In this document: one piece after another, positions 1-9,880 of the stretch | How positions within the stretch are numbered: position 1 is the stretch's first letter | Layout of the letters: each line of letters starts with the position of its first letter | NCBI GenBank assembly: GCA_029204225.1 | Contig: CM055103.1 | Location: forward strand, 24,564,656-24,628,655 | Reading direction: 5' to 3' | DNA length: 64,000 bases | Source: Diphasiastrum complanatum | Lineage: Eukaryota > Streptophyta > Lycopodiopsida > Lycopodiales > Lycopodiaceae | Program-made: the position numbers and the translations under genes | Notes under the pieces: generated by a model | What the model was told of the DNA's origin: nothing | The model's database searches: none | Seen by the model: the letters and a program-made list of their open reading frames with translations, nothing else

Positions 1-217
1 AAGGTGACCGATTCCTACCAAACTTGGTAACAGCTTTTGGATAGGATCAATACATACTTGAGAAGTGCATGCAAATTTTTGTACATGAATTTTGAGAAAA
101 ATTTCCAAAATAGTAAAACACACATCAAAAAAACCTTGTTTTTTTTTACCATTTTTTGAATTTTTCAGCAAGATCTTGTGGATCTAATCACTTGCAAGTG
201 CAATCAAGCCCTATATA
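1..217. other. AT-rich flank with no gene seen
   Basis: No coding frame or repeat that I recognise. It lies beyond the point where the RNase H frame of Copia-A loses its homology, so the 3' end and 3' LTR of that element are missing, decayed or outside the window. Confidence 0.4.
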
Positions 218-1457
218 TTATAATTTATCTACAAGCAAGCATGAAAAATTTTGATTTTTCTTTATCTCAATATGTTTTGTCCTTGCATGAAAGACATGAT
301 TCTTAGCCAATTGTATTCCACTTTGATTGTCACAGAAAATAACAATAGGATTTACCTGTAGAAGAAAGAGAAATAGTATTTTGGTTCTTGCTAGACCATG
401 AAAAACAACCGCTACCAAAATTGAAGGCAAAACCCGTTGTTGACTTTCTATCATCTATATTTTCTGTCCAATCAGCGTCAACATTATCCTGCAACTTAGG
501 TAAAACACTTTGTCTTTTGTAGATTAGGCCAAGGTTAGGTGTACCTTTCACGTACCTCAAAATCCTTTTTGTAGCTTTCCAATGGTCCATAGTGGGTGAT
601 GACATGAATTGGCTAATCAAACTTACAGCATAGCAGATATCAAGATGTGTAGTCATAAGATATATCAAACTCCCAACTAGCTGATGAAATAGAGTAGCGT
701 CAACATGTGCACTATCATCAATACGAGATAATTTCTTACCAGCTTCGAGGGGTAATGGAAGGTTTGCACTCTATCATGTGAAATCTCTCCAATACCTCGC
801 CCACATACTTGTTTTGACATAACCTGATATCACTGCCAGTTTGCCATACTTCGACACCCAAGCAGTAGTGCATAAGATCTAAATCGGTCATCTCAAACTG
901 CTTGCATGAGTTGGCTTTGATAGAACGAGTGAGGTTTTCATCATTGCCTGTGATAATGATATCATCAACGTAAAGTACAATCAAGGCAATGCTATCTTTG
1001 TTTATAAGAACATAAAGATTTGGATCTGAATTTGTTCTTACAAACCCATGAGAAAGAAAGTAATTATCAATGCGTCCATACCATGTGCGTGGCGCTTGCT
1101 TAAGACCATAAAGTGCTTTGTTAGCTTACATACCTTCTGTTCCTGTCCTTTTGCCATAAAGCCCTACAGTTGGACCATGTAAACTTCTTCCTCTAAGTCA
1201 CCATTCAAAAATGCGGACTTCACATCCATTTGATGGATCTTCCACCCAAAATGAGATCCTAGGGCAATGATAAGGCGTAGCGTAGTCCACTTAGCCACTG
1301 GAGCAAATGTCTCTTCATAGTCAATTCCTTTGCTTTGCTCATAACCCTTCACTACTAGGCATGCCTTATGCTTTGCTATCATGCCATCCGCATGAAACTT
1401 TGTTCTAAACACCCATTTGTTGTCAATGGGTTTCTTTCCAAGTGGTAGATCAACCAA
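218..1457 (-). pseudogene. Copia-A reverse transcriptase and RNase H (broken)
   Basis: Three frames cover this part. 1164-1457 carries the RT fingers and first catalytic Asp (QMDVKSAFLNGDLEEEVYM). 736-984 carries the YVDD catalytic box (LYVDDIIITG). 218-668 carries RNase H, with ADWTENIDDRKSTTGF, a degraded SLSSTGKSY in place of SSTEAEY (the catalytic Glu is lost), and FCDNQSGIQLAK. The family normally has all of this in one frame of roughly 550 residues; here at least two frameshifts separate the pieces and the C-terminus is missing. RT would copy element RNA to DNA in virus-like particles, and RNase H would remove the RNA strand. Inactive by inspection. Confidence 0.85.
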
Positions 1458-2002
1458 CTCCCATGTATCATGCTATGGATGGATTCTATCTCCTCTTCCA
1501 TTGCCCTTTGCCACTCTTTGTGACCTTTTGCCTCATCAAAGGTTGATGGCTCTCGACACTTCAAAATGTCACTCATTAGGGCATAGTTCACATAATAACG
1601 ATCGGGAGACTTCCTTTCTTGCATTGATCTTCTCACTTCTCCTTGTTTGCTAGATCTTGGTTGATTTAGCTTTGCGTCTTTCATGAACTTTTCATACCAT
1701 TTTGGTATCTTAGATTCAGGTGATACACTACGTGGAGAGTATGTATCCCAAGGAGTGTCCAAGAAATATCTCTTACTTCCAACCGGTTTCTCCTTTATTG
1801 CTCCTATTGGCAAGTACCTCCCCCTAGGCTCTTGAATAGGTGGTGTCCTTTCATACTCGCCCTCTTGACTCTCATCTTCACGTGCATCATTTTGTGGAGC
1901 ATTTTCTTCATCTTCTTCTTCCAAAATTGTGGGAAGTCTTTTGATGCTTTCAACACTTGCATGGTCTTCATCTTCATACCTATGCATCTCATCAAAGATC
2001 AC
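1379..2002 (-). pseudogene. Copia-A integrase-RT linker
   Basis: An acidic, Pro/Glu-rich linker of about 200 residues typical of the stretch between copia integrase and RT. It ends in a conserved KEWQRAMEEEIESI segment that opens the RT domain. The RT frame then shifts, since the continuing RT sequence (LPLGKKPIDNKWVF) is read in the overlapping frame starting at 1457. The charged, repetitive composition is normal for this linker. No independent function is suggested. Confidence 0.75.
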
Positions 2003-2025
2003 ATCTTTGCTAATGTGAATCTTGT

Positions 2026-3237
2026 TCAGTACAGGTTCTCGTCACAACCGACGAAGATACACTTGATTGCTTTGGCATCAAGTTTCTTTCGCTCCTCCTT
2101 TGGCACATGTACATAGGCCTTACATCCAATGACACAAAACTTGTCCATTTTTGGTTTTATTCCTGTAAATGCTACTTCGGGAGTCACATTTGGAACCACA
2201 ACTGTAGGACTCCTATTTTGCAAGAACGTTGCAGCACTGCACGCTTCCGACCAAAGTGAATTGGTCAAGCCCATTTGCTTCATCATGGAGCGTGCACTCT
2301 CAATAATAGTCCTGTTTTTCCTTTCAACTACACCATTACTATGCGGCGTGTGTGACTGTGTGAATTGTCTTTTGATGTCGTGTTCCTTGCAAAAGTCCTC
2401 AAAATCATCAGATTTGTATTCACCCCCTCTATCAAATCTTAGCACTTTGATGTGTGCATCCAGTTGGTTCTCTACCAAAGTCTTGAACTCCTTGAAGCGA
2501 GCAAAAGCGTCAAATTTCTTCTTCAAGAAATAAATCCATGTCCTCCTAGAGTAATCATCTATGAAAGTCATAAAATAATATGCTTTCCCCAACAACATGA
2601 TCTTTTTTGGGTCGCACAGGTCGTTGTGAATAAGTTCCAGTAGTTTCTTAGCTCTTGCAGCTCCACCTTTCTTGATTGTCTCCCTGTGATGCTTTCCCAT
2701 GACGCATCCTTCACATATTGAATGATGATCATCCTGCAATGTCGGTAACCCTATTACCATCTTCAGCTTCGCCATCAATCTCAAGCTCCCAGAATTCAAA
2801 TAACCAAGTCTTCTGTGCCACAACTCAGATTGAGATGCTGTTGAGATAGCCAAACCATATTCTCCTAGTTTTGTAGCATCCAATTTATAAAGGCCATAGT
2901 TACTATCTCTATAACCTTTTGCCAACACTTTATGATTGTGGTTCGTATCCCTCATAAGGCATCCATCCTCCTTGACAAATTCAACCTTAAGATGTTGATT
3001 AGCCATTACTCCAACAGAAAGCAAACTCTTTTTGAGTCCAGGAACATAAAGCACATTAGGAATGGTCTTGATTTTACCATCAGGAAACTGCACAGGTACA
3101 TTGCCCACACCCTTCCCATTGGCTTGGGTGACCTTATCCCCATCATGGATTGGTGAGAATTTCTCAAACCAATCATGTTTCCCGGTCATATGCCTTGTGG
3201 TGCCTGAATCTATGAACCATCTGGCACCATCATCAAC
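2026..3237 (-). pseudogene. Copia-A protease and integrase
   Basis: From the 5' side: an aspartic protease with an intact IDSGTTRHM active site near 3200; the GAG-pre-integrase zinc-binding segment (ELWHRRLGYLNSGSLRLM ... CEGCVMGKHH); then the integrase core with the expected D, D and E residues (FIDDYSRRTW, RFDRGGEY, VVERKNRT). The 387-codon frame 2026-3189 is open throughout, so this is the best preserved part of Copia-A. It ends at ENLY, where a frame break leads into the linker. Protease would cut Gag-Pol and integrase would insert cDNA into host DNA. A stop at 3238-3240 separates it from Gag. Confidence 0.88.
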
Positions 3238-4111
3238 CTAGGATGCCAATGCCGATGAGAAGACACTTGTCTCATCATCTTCTCCATCTTCTTTGGCAAT
3301 GTTGCCTTGTTGAGTCACTTTTCCCTCCTTTATGTCTGCTTTCTTCTTGTAACACTCTCGTGCCCAATGACCCAGTTTGTGGCAATAGTAACATTTGTCT
3401 TTCTTTAACCTTTTGATGACATCATCCTTAGATTTCTTGGGAATCCTCTTCCATCCTTTCTGCTTGCCTTTAGCAAACAAGGCTTGATCCTCCTGTGGGG
3501 TTTGCGTTTACTTCACCACTTCACAACGCTGCTCTTCCTACAACATGATTTCATGAAAGTTTTCAAAAGTAGGCAATCTCTCCCTCGAAGCAATGCCGCT
3601 CACAAACATCTGTAGCCCTTCCGAGACACCGCTCATTGTGGTATGTACCAATTCAACGTCCCTAATTGGTTCTCCAATTGCCACAAGTTGATCTCTCAGC
3701 TCCTTTATCCTGGTGAAGAAAGATCCCACCAATTCGCTTTCTTCCATCCTTACTGCGTTCAATCTCGACTTCAAGAACATGGCCTGAACTGGTGGCCCGA
3801 ACTGGATTGCAAGTTTGAAATTGCATTCTAAGAGCTTCCCAAGCTCCCCTAGCCATTGTGGCATCACTTACATAAGTGATTACATGGTCTTTCAATGAAA
3901 GATTGATTAAGGACAATGCCCTCTGTGCCTTTTTATCAAAGGTCCTCATGTCACCTGAAGTGGTATTTGGCCGGACTTCAATACCTGCTACGATCTCCCA
4001 TAACTCTTTCTCCATCAAAATGCTCTTCATTTTGAATTTCCAGATGTTGCAGTTAGAAGCCCCATCAAGTTTGCTTGCATCGCCCAAAATAGCCTCATTG
4101 ATGTTTGCCAT
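3238..4111 (-). pseudogene. Copia-A Gag with zinc knuckle (broken)
   Basis: The start is placed at the ATG complementary to 4109-4111 (MANINEAILG), followed by a copia-type Gag N-terminus with the conserved Trp (NCNIWKFKMKSILMEKELW). A frameshift near 3800 moves the reading into the 3538-3867 frame (FFTRIKELRDQLVAIGE, typical of the copia Gag domain). A further break leads to the 3238-3480 frame, which holds a CX2CX4HX4C zinc knuckle (CYYCHKLGHWAREC). Gag would form the virus-like particle and bind RNA. At least two frame breaks make it non-functional. Confidence 0.82.
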
Positions 4112-5275
4112 CTCCAAACTGCTGGAAACTCCACCAGGCCACCCGCCGCTCTTTTGCCAAATTGAAAGCCAAATTGGCATTGCTTTCCGAAATGTTTCTC
4201 GTCACCAACTCCCAGCTACCTGCCCAGTGGAATGGTGAAATCACTTCTGGCGTGCTCCAGACACTTTCTCCGTTTTGGTGTACCGTACTTGCAGGTACAG
4301 TTAGGGTGCCCTTCGTTTGGAGGCTATCGCCTTTCGTTTGGCCAAAATAGGCTAAAGGAGATGAAAATAAGGGCAATTTGGATTTGTGAACTGTTTCTTC
4401 AGTGTGAAGAAACTTCACCTTTCACAAAACTTGGGACCCAAAAAAATTTTCACTTTGAAAATTTTTAATGAAAAGATGGGTGCCTTTGCCTTTCAAATCT
4501 TTAGGACTCTTTCAAAGTCCATCTAAGGGTGATCCTCAATCATGTGGCCCACGTTTCTCCCTGAGAACTTCATCTTGGCCATTGTTCTAATTGAGGCTCA
4601 TCTGATGGTTGAAAACAACATCTGGGCATTAAGGCCTACTCCTCCATGCACTAGACATCTCCAACCGCTATAGCCATTCTTGGATTCCCTGTGCGCAACT
4701 TATGCGCCTCCCTCCTCCTTCTCTCCAGGGATGGCAGCCCCAAGCCCTTACATACAAGCTATGAAAGTTCTGTTTGCTTCACTCCAGCTCGTTGGCTGAT
4801 CCACGGCCGCCCACGGCCTCTCCACACATTCGTAATAGTAGCAAGGTGCCCACTCTTCACAACTTCAAAAATGGATTTGTGTTGAGAGAGAAATGCTTTT
4901 TCCCCTCTTGAAACGCTAGCTGTCAAAGAGGAAGATATTTTTGGGCTTTATCTGATCTTCTTGAGAATCTACCTGAGCAGCTACCTATCCCTCTAAGGTC
5001 GCCCTACAGCAAGCAATATTCTGCTCCAAACCGCTCTTCAAACGGTGTTCGATTGGATTCAAACCAATCGCAAACACCAAGCAACCCTCCAGAAGAATTT
5101 CCAGTTTCAATCTTTGCTTGCCCTCTGATTCGGCCGACAATCCCTGCCTCTGAATCTTCTTACAGTTTTGAGCTATTCCACGAATCTTCACAGACTCAGT
5201 TTTGTGCTTCCTAGCCAACAAACTATCATGAATTCGCAGCTCTCTGTTTTTGTTTAGTGATTCTAACCACTAAGG
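4112..5275 (-). other. Copia-A untranslated leader
   Basis: About 1.16 kb between the primer site and the Gag start. The short ORFs here are not conserved with anything I recognise. Leaders of this length occur in plant copia elements, and Copia-AUT and Copia-NA in this window have leaders of the same size. Confidence 0.5.
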
Positions 5276-5287
5276 GCTCTGATACCA
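5276..5287 (-). other. Copia-A primer-binding site
   Basis: On the minus strand this reads TGGTATCAGAGC, complementary to the 3' end of plant initiator tRNA-Met, the usual primer of plant copia elements. It marks the junction of the 5' LTR with the leader; the LTR itself should start a few bases to the right. Confidence 0.85.
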
Positions 5288-6678
5288 AGTTAAAAAAACA
5301 GTTTAAACACCCGACCGAATCAATCACCACAGCACAACATCAAGCGCAACAAGACAAGACAATTGAATAGCTCACCACAAACTGTATATTCAACTAATAA
5401 GTAAGTACAAAGATAAAGTTGCTTAAAAGCACTCAAAGGGCTCGTAAAAGAAAGACGGCCCGATAATTTTAGAACTAAGCACACGTGGTGCCGTCGAAAT
5501 AAGAAAGCACTGTATAAGTCGATCATTGTTATTTTAACTAAGTTGCCTCTCATTATGTGTGATGAATGGTATGTGATAGATGGATGTGTAGATAAAGTGA
5601 TGTGATTTAAAAAAAAATTGATACTATAGGTATAGGAATTCATGTGTTGATTGTTTTACATGTATTTAAATAGACCATAGGTTTATACTGGAGTATGTAA
5701 ATAGTATAACAAGTAAAATTAGCTTTTTGTGGGGCCGCACACTCGCCCCCGCACGTGCACACACACACACACACACACACATGTGGCATCATGCACATGC
5801 CACACATGTGTAATATAGTCAAATCCCATGAGGTAAGCAGAGCATTTGTCAAGTAAGAGATCAGATCATTTTGTAGACTTATATCCCAAGTAATGATTTG
5901 GCAAAATCACTTGTATCAATTATTAAAAAGACATAAAATACAATTAAGCCATCTAAAGTATTCAATTGAAGAACCTCATAATAAAGGCAGTTAAGATTGA
6001 CTATGTGATAACATCTAGATAGCCCCTTCATATCATACCATAGATAATTGCAACAAACCTGTGGTTACTATAATGATGCTTTTGCACATACTACATAGTC
6101 CTCTAAGTTTTTGGCTAGCAATTATAAAGTTGTGTTATTATAGAATGATGTGAGGAAATTAGAAGGTGGTTGAGAAATTACAAGATAAGATCTTACAGTA
6201 AGAAATAAGGATTCGTGAAGAAAATTTTGGTGTTGGAATGTAACATGGACAGAGATATTCAACCCACTAGCATGCTTTAGTTTAGCCTTTATTCTTCAAG
6301 TAGCACATCAGAATTGTTTCCAAAAAGTATTTCGGTGTAGTAGATGCAATGCTCAATGTGGAGTCATCTTTCGATGACTTGTGCTCATCGAATCCTTATC
6401 ACCAGATCCTTGCTCACTATCAAGCCTCCTCGTTGTCCACTGCAAAACCATGTTCTCCTTTCTATGATAGAGCATCTCATTTAGGGCTTATTAAAAGTAC
6501 CTCAAAGTTTTGTGAGCTAATCTTATTGACCTTTATTCTCTGTTTGGCTCCTTTGAAAAGTTGACGCTCTCGCTAGTTACAAGCTTGCCATAACTTTCAA
6601 AGGAGTACCACCACAAGAAAATGGTAACTTAAGGCATATTGATTACAGAGAAACCCCATTGGATGCTCAAAATGAAAT
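5288..6678. other. Non-coding stretch, possible Copia-A LTR remnant and 3' flank of a gene
   Basis: The first few hundred bases should hold the 5' LTR of Copia-A, but I could not define its ends. Short ORFs here have no recognisable product. The right part is the likely 3' untranslated region and flank of the minus-strand gene ending at 6679. Confidence 0.4.
5757..5782. repeat. (CA)n microsatellite
   Basis: An uninterrupted CA dinucleotide run of about 12 units next to GCACGTG. Confidence 0.95.
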
Positions 6679-7537
6679 CTACAAACTAAGACTTGCCATT
6701 TCTAAAAGAAGCTGGTATTTGAAATCAAGCAGGTTCATCTTTTCCTTCAAAGTCTTCATTTCCTCAGCTTTTCTCATATATTTCTCAACTTCTTTTCTCT
6801 GCAAAGCTCCGCAGAGAAAAAATCAGGCAGTTCAAACATTCTAACATAAATATCACTGAATTGATGCCTACAGAGTGATGCCAGGCATAAACGCTACTGA
6901 TAACTATGTGCAAATCACTCTGGAATTATACCAGCTTGCGCTTCTCCCTACGCAGGTCTTTAACCTCAGTTTGAGAACCTCCTTCTGTCATCTGAAGAGC
7001 AGGATCTGAAATGACAATAGCATTCACTGGAAGTTATTCAATACACAGAAAAGAAGCTCCACATAAGTAGATCATTGTGTTGGAAGGGATCTACATTCTA
7101 CCTGCAATCCATTGGCCGTTGTCAAATGTCAATTTCTGATTATTTAGATTCAAAACTATGGGCCCCAAATTTTCCAACTCTTGCATCGTCTGTTCTGACC
7201 TACGTAGCCTCTTTCTTCTGCGTGCTATAACATTATGAGCATCAGCATGCATGACATTATAAGCACTTATCGGATAAATATGTGAATTACATTAAATAGG
7301 GTCGGTAAAGCGTTATCACAGTTGATAACCTGAAGATTCCCATGACCAACACTCGATGCAGAAAAGCACTTTGAAGATCTCCAATGAACCCCGTTGTGAT
7401 TGATCTATTGGCCTCTCAGGCCTTCAGGGAAATCTCGATATGGGATCAGCGTCTCGAGGAAAAAGGTTTTACACGAGGAAGAATTGCAACATAACCGACT
7501 AAATTATTACGTTCTCCAAGCTACAGGTTGTAGCCAT
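6679..7537 (-). CDS. Probable small host gene, basic and coiled-coil protein, 5 exons
   Basis: Inferred from splice sites, since no single long ORF exists. Minus-strand exons: 7511-7537 (ATG; MATTCSLEN); about 7330-7404 (start uncertain); about 7102-7217 (start ambiguous among 7210, 7217 and 7224), encoding a basic patch RKRLRRSEQ then QELENLGPIVLNLNNQKL and DNGQWIA; 6932-7005 (ALQMTEGGSQTEVKD, LRREKRKL); and 6679-6798 (RKEVEKYMRKAEEMKTLKEK, ending LLLEMASLSL then TAG). All four donors begin GT, the acceptors end AG, and phases agree for the last three exons. The C-terminal ~60 residues are a charged coiled-coil helix. Exon 2 can be read in more than one frame; one (SSKCFSASSVGHGNLQ) resembles an organelle transit peptide. 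An alternative start is the ATG 15 bases before the end of exon 2. The frames and CT-rich leader argue for a live gene among the transposons. I do not recognise the family. Confidence 0.5.
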
Positions 7538-7561
7538 CTCTATACGACTGTTCAAGTCGAT

Positions 7562-7565
<4 letters not shown>

Positions 7566-7601
<36 letters not shown>
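7566..7601. repeat. (GA)n microsatellite, CT-rich leader of the gene to its left
   Basis: About 18 GA units, continued to 7627 by imperfect GA/GAGC repeats. Read on the minus strand it is a CT-rich tract about 30 bases upstream of the putative ATG at 7537, a common feature of plant 5' untranslated regions. Confidence 0.9.
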
Positions 7602-7606
<5 letters not shown>

Positions 7607-7627
7607 GAGAGCGAGAGACGGAGAGAG

Positions 7628-8389
7628 CAGTTGGTGTAGTTCGCGTGAAGCCGCGGGCGTATAACTGCTTTCATTGCGATGGAAAAGGCTCGTATTGGAA
7701 TGAGGTTGATTGGTGCCCAAGAGTTTAAGGTTTTAAAATACTTAACCATGTGAAATAAAAAGAAAACCCTGGTTTCTCGGAGACTTAGGAATGGAACTGG
7801 CAAGTTTTTTCAAAAATCAATAAATTAATATCTTTGCTTTTATTAAAAATGATGGGAAAACTCATGATCATCCAAGAAGATTAAAGTATTTAAAATAATA
7901 TCGTAGAATGACAAAAATGAATTAAGCTACCCAATAGCTAAGTAAAATTTATAATAGTAAGCTAATTACTCAAAACCAATTGTCTGAAGTAAATCATTAA
8001 AATAGATCCAGTAATAGGTAATGCAGGAAGCTTTGAAGCAGCCGCTCCTGCAAACTAAGCCCGTCGAAGAATTGAAAGCGCCTGTGAACGTTGTAATGCA
8101 ATAGAAATATGCTAACAGTAGAAAGAAACAATGACGGATGGTAAGGTAATGCTTTGTCCTTGGCATTTCACCATAAGCTCCGCACATAAAGATAAAAAAT
8201 TATTAAATTTCTTGTGAAGACGACTGTATGTTTCCAAGGCAAAGGGGATGAAATCTCAATCAGGTGCACGATCATTATAATCTCGCTCCTTTTCTTGAAC
8301 TGCATGAGATGCAGCGGCCCCTTGCATGGTAGAAGAATGACGAGGGAGGTCCTGAAGAGAGGGATCAGCAATGCATTAGAGAAAATTAG
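7628..8389. other. Non-coding stretch
   Basis: AT-rich, no convincing reading frame. The first part is the likely promoter side of the minus-strand gene at 6679-7537. I see no TATA element that I would commit to. Confidence 0.4.
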
Positions 8390-8611
8390 AGCACAAAAGA
8401 GGCCTTTCAAAAAGATACTTTTTATTTTCTTTCTCAAAAGTTTTTTTCACATGGACGAATCAAAAAACTCAAATTTGAAATCTAAGTAATGTAGCTCTTC
8501 AAATTGATTTTTTTTTTTTTTAAAAGAACTATAATTTTGAGTCGGGGGCAGCCCATAAATAAACCATTTTATCTGCAGTATAGTATGCAACTCAGAAAAA
8601 AAAAATAGTGT

Positions 8612-8960
8612 AACTTTTGAACGGCAGCTCGGATTGAGACGATTATGGTGGCAGAAAGCCCTCAATGAGAGCTTTTCAACAACACCCAACATGACCTAGT
8701 TCTGAGCTACGGTGAAAAAGTTATGGCCGGTCAAACTGGTCAACTACGTTTGAAATAGATATCAAGTTGACCAAGTGTTGACCGGGGTCAAACTGGTCAA
8801 CTACACTTGAAATAGATATCGGATTGACTAAGTGTTGATCGGCCATAACTTCTTCACCGTAGCTCGGAACTGGGTCATATTGTTGTCGTTGAAAAGCTGT
8901 CGTTGAGGGCTTTCTAATAGCACCATAATCGTCTCGATCCGAGCTGTCGTTCAAAAGTTA
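8612..8960. repeat. Long imperfect inverted repeat (fold-back)
   Basis: The arm at about 8612-8732 (starting AACTTTTGAACGGCAGCTCG) is the reverse complement of the arm at about 8836-8960 with roughly 85 percent matches by eye. Both arms contain GACGATTATGGTG, GAAAGCCCTCAA and AGCTACGGTGAA. The spacer of about 100 bases holds a tandem duplication. The transcript would fold into a hairpin of about 120 base pairs. Confidence 0.85.
8729..8842. repeat. 57-bp tandem duplication inside the fold-back loop
   Basis: Two units beginning GGTCAAACTGGTCAACTAC at 8729 and 8786, each followed by TTGAAATAGATATC and a variant of AAGTGTTGA(C/T)CGG. Units differ at a handful of positions. Confidence 0.85.
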
Positions 8961-8965
8961 TGATT

Positions 8966-9234
8966 TTTTTTCAACCACAAACTACACTATGCACATAAAA
9001 GCTAACCATTGAAAACTGTGTGGGCAGGACTACGGGCAAAAAAAGATTTTATTTTAGTATTTTACATTGCCAAAAAATTGTCATCCTACGTGGCAATCCT
9101 TATAAGGCCCTTTCCAAGGCCAAATTTTTTCTAATGACAACATCTTCTAGAGTACGAATTCCATCACGCGAAAAAACAAGGTCAACTCGTCGTCAAGAAG
9201 ATTGCGAAGAAGGTCTTGGTAAAATGTGTGTCTA
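8966..9234. other. Non-coding stretch
   Basis: No recognised feature. It probably holds decayed 3' sequence of the LINE fragment to its right, but I see no conserved residues. Confidence 0.35.
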
Positions 9235-9880
9235 TTATCGAACAACATGAAAACCACTATCATGAGCAATAGCAGCAAGGGCATCACGAATGGATTCATG
9301 TGAAACAAAAATGCAAAAAAGCAGGGACGACTTCACTAGTAGGCCCCACAATATGAGTATCATCCGCAATAGAGGGGAAATACCACCTAATGGATCCCCC
9401 TGTTGAGTTCCTTTAGCAGAACAAATAATGGTAACATTTCTAGTACGGGAAACATGACTACAGTATAGAAGAGAACTTTTAAAATAGAAGTTTTGCACAA
9501 AAGGAATGAGCATGGAAAGTGTATCCTGAGCACCACGAAGTTTCTTGAAAGATAGCCGCTTGAGAAACTGAGTTGAAAGCATTAGCAACATCAACTTGTA
9601 AAACTACCCATTCAGAATGAATATCCAAAATAGCGCGTAAAGCGTGAACGATTGTCACCCAAATTGAAATGGAAAAAAATGAGCATGAAATGCTTCTTGA
9701 AACTGAAAACTGCCACCAACTTGCATGAACATTCACCCGCCACAATCGGACGCACATCACCAGACACTTTATCCAATGCTAAAAGACGAGCGACATCTAA
9801 AATATGAGCAACTACAGGTGGAATCTGCCCAGATGCAATGAAAGGGCACACCTTGAAGAGATCATTAACCCTCCTAATGG
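9235..9880 (-). pseudogene. LINE-type (non-LTR) reverse transcriptase fragment
   Basis: Minus-strand frames carry three RT landmarks in order. ASGQIPPVVAHILDVARLL, a segment common in plant non-LTR RTs, lies near 9800-9850. VLQVDVANAFNSVS (motif A, first catalytic Asp) lies near 9590-9620. KGTQQGDPLGG (motif B) lies near 9390-9420, and ADDTHIVGP (the FADD catalytic box) near 9345-9368, in a third frame. Frame changes between the blocks and internal stops show decay. No endonuclease domain is present, so this is an internal fragment. It meets the plus-strand gene at 9838-11617 near 9880; the first codons of that ORF are antisense to RT sequence. Confidence 0.8.

Larger units (their letters stand above)
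218..5287 (-). mobile_element. Copia-A: decayed Ty1/copia LTR retrotransposon
   Basis: Minus-strand internal region of a copia element in the usual order: primer site (5276-5287), a leader of about 1.2 kb, Gag with zinc knuckle, protease, integrase, reverse transcriptase and RNase H. Each domain is recognisable, but the coding frame is broken by several frameshifts and stops, so it is an old copy that cannot make a full polyprotein. No terminal repeats could be delimited: the left end runs into unrelated sequence and the sequence right of the primer site has no clear TG...CA partner. Its Gag and integrase differ clearly from the Copia-AUT/NA family, so it belongs to a different copia lineage. 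Confidence 0.85.
8390..8965 (-). repeat. Dispersed repeat of unknown class, copy 1
   Basis: Its left part (about 8390-8475) matches, in inverted orientation, the stretch 42,115-42,236 of this window with only scattered differences; both share ACATGGACGAATCAAAA / ACATGGACCAATCAAAA and a run of A-rich sequence. Its right part contains GAAAGCCCTCAA...GCTTTTCAAC, which is matched more loosely by GAAAGCCCTTGT...GCTTTTCAAC at 42,002-42,030. No protein is encoded. The repeat could be a miniature or fold-back DNA element or a piece of an LTR. Confidence 0.65.

Noticed and set aside
7499-7803. Ser/Leu-rich and Arg/Glu-rich ORFs across the GA repeat
   Set aside because: They are translations of the (GA)n microsatellite in different frames.
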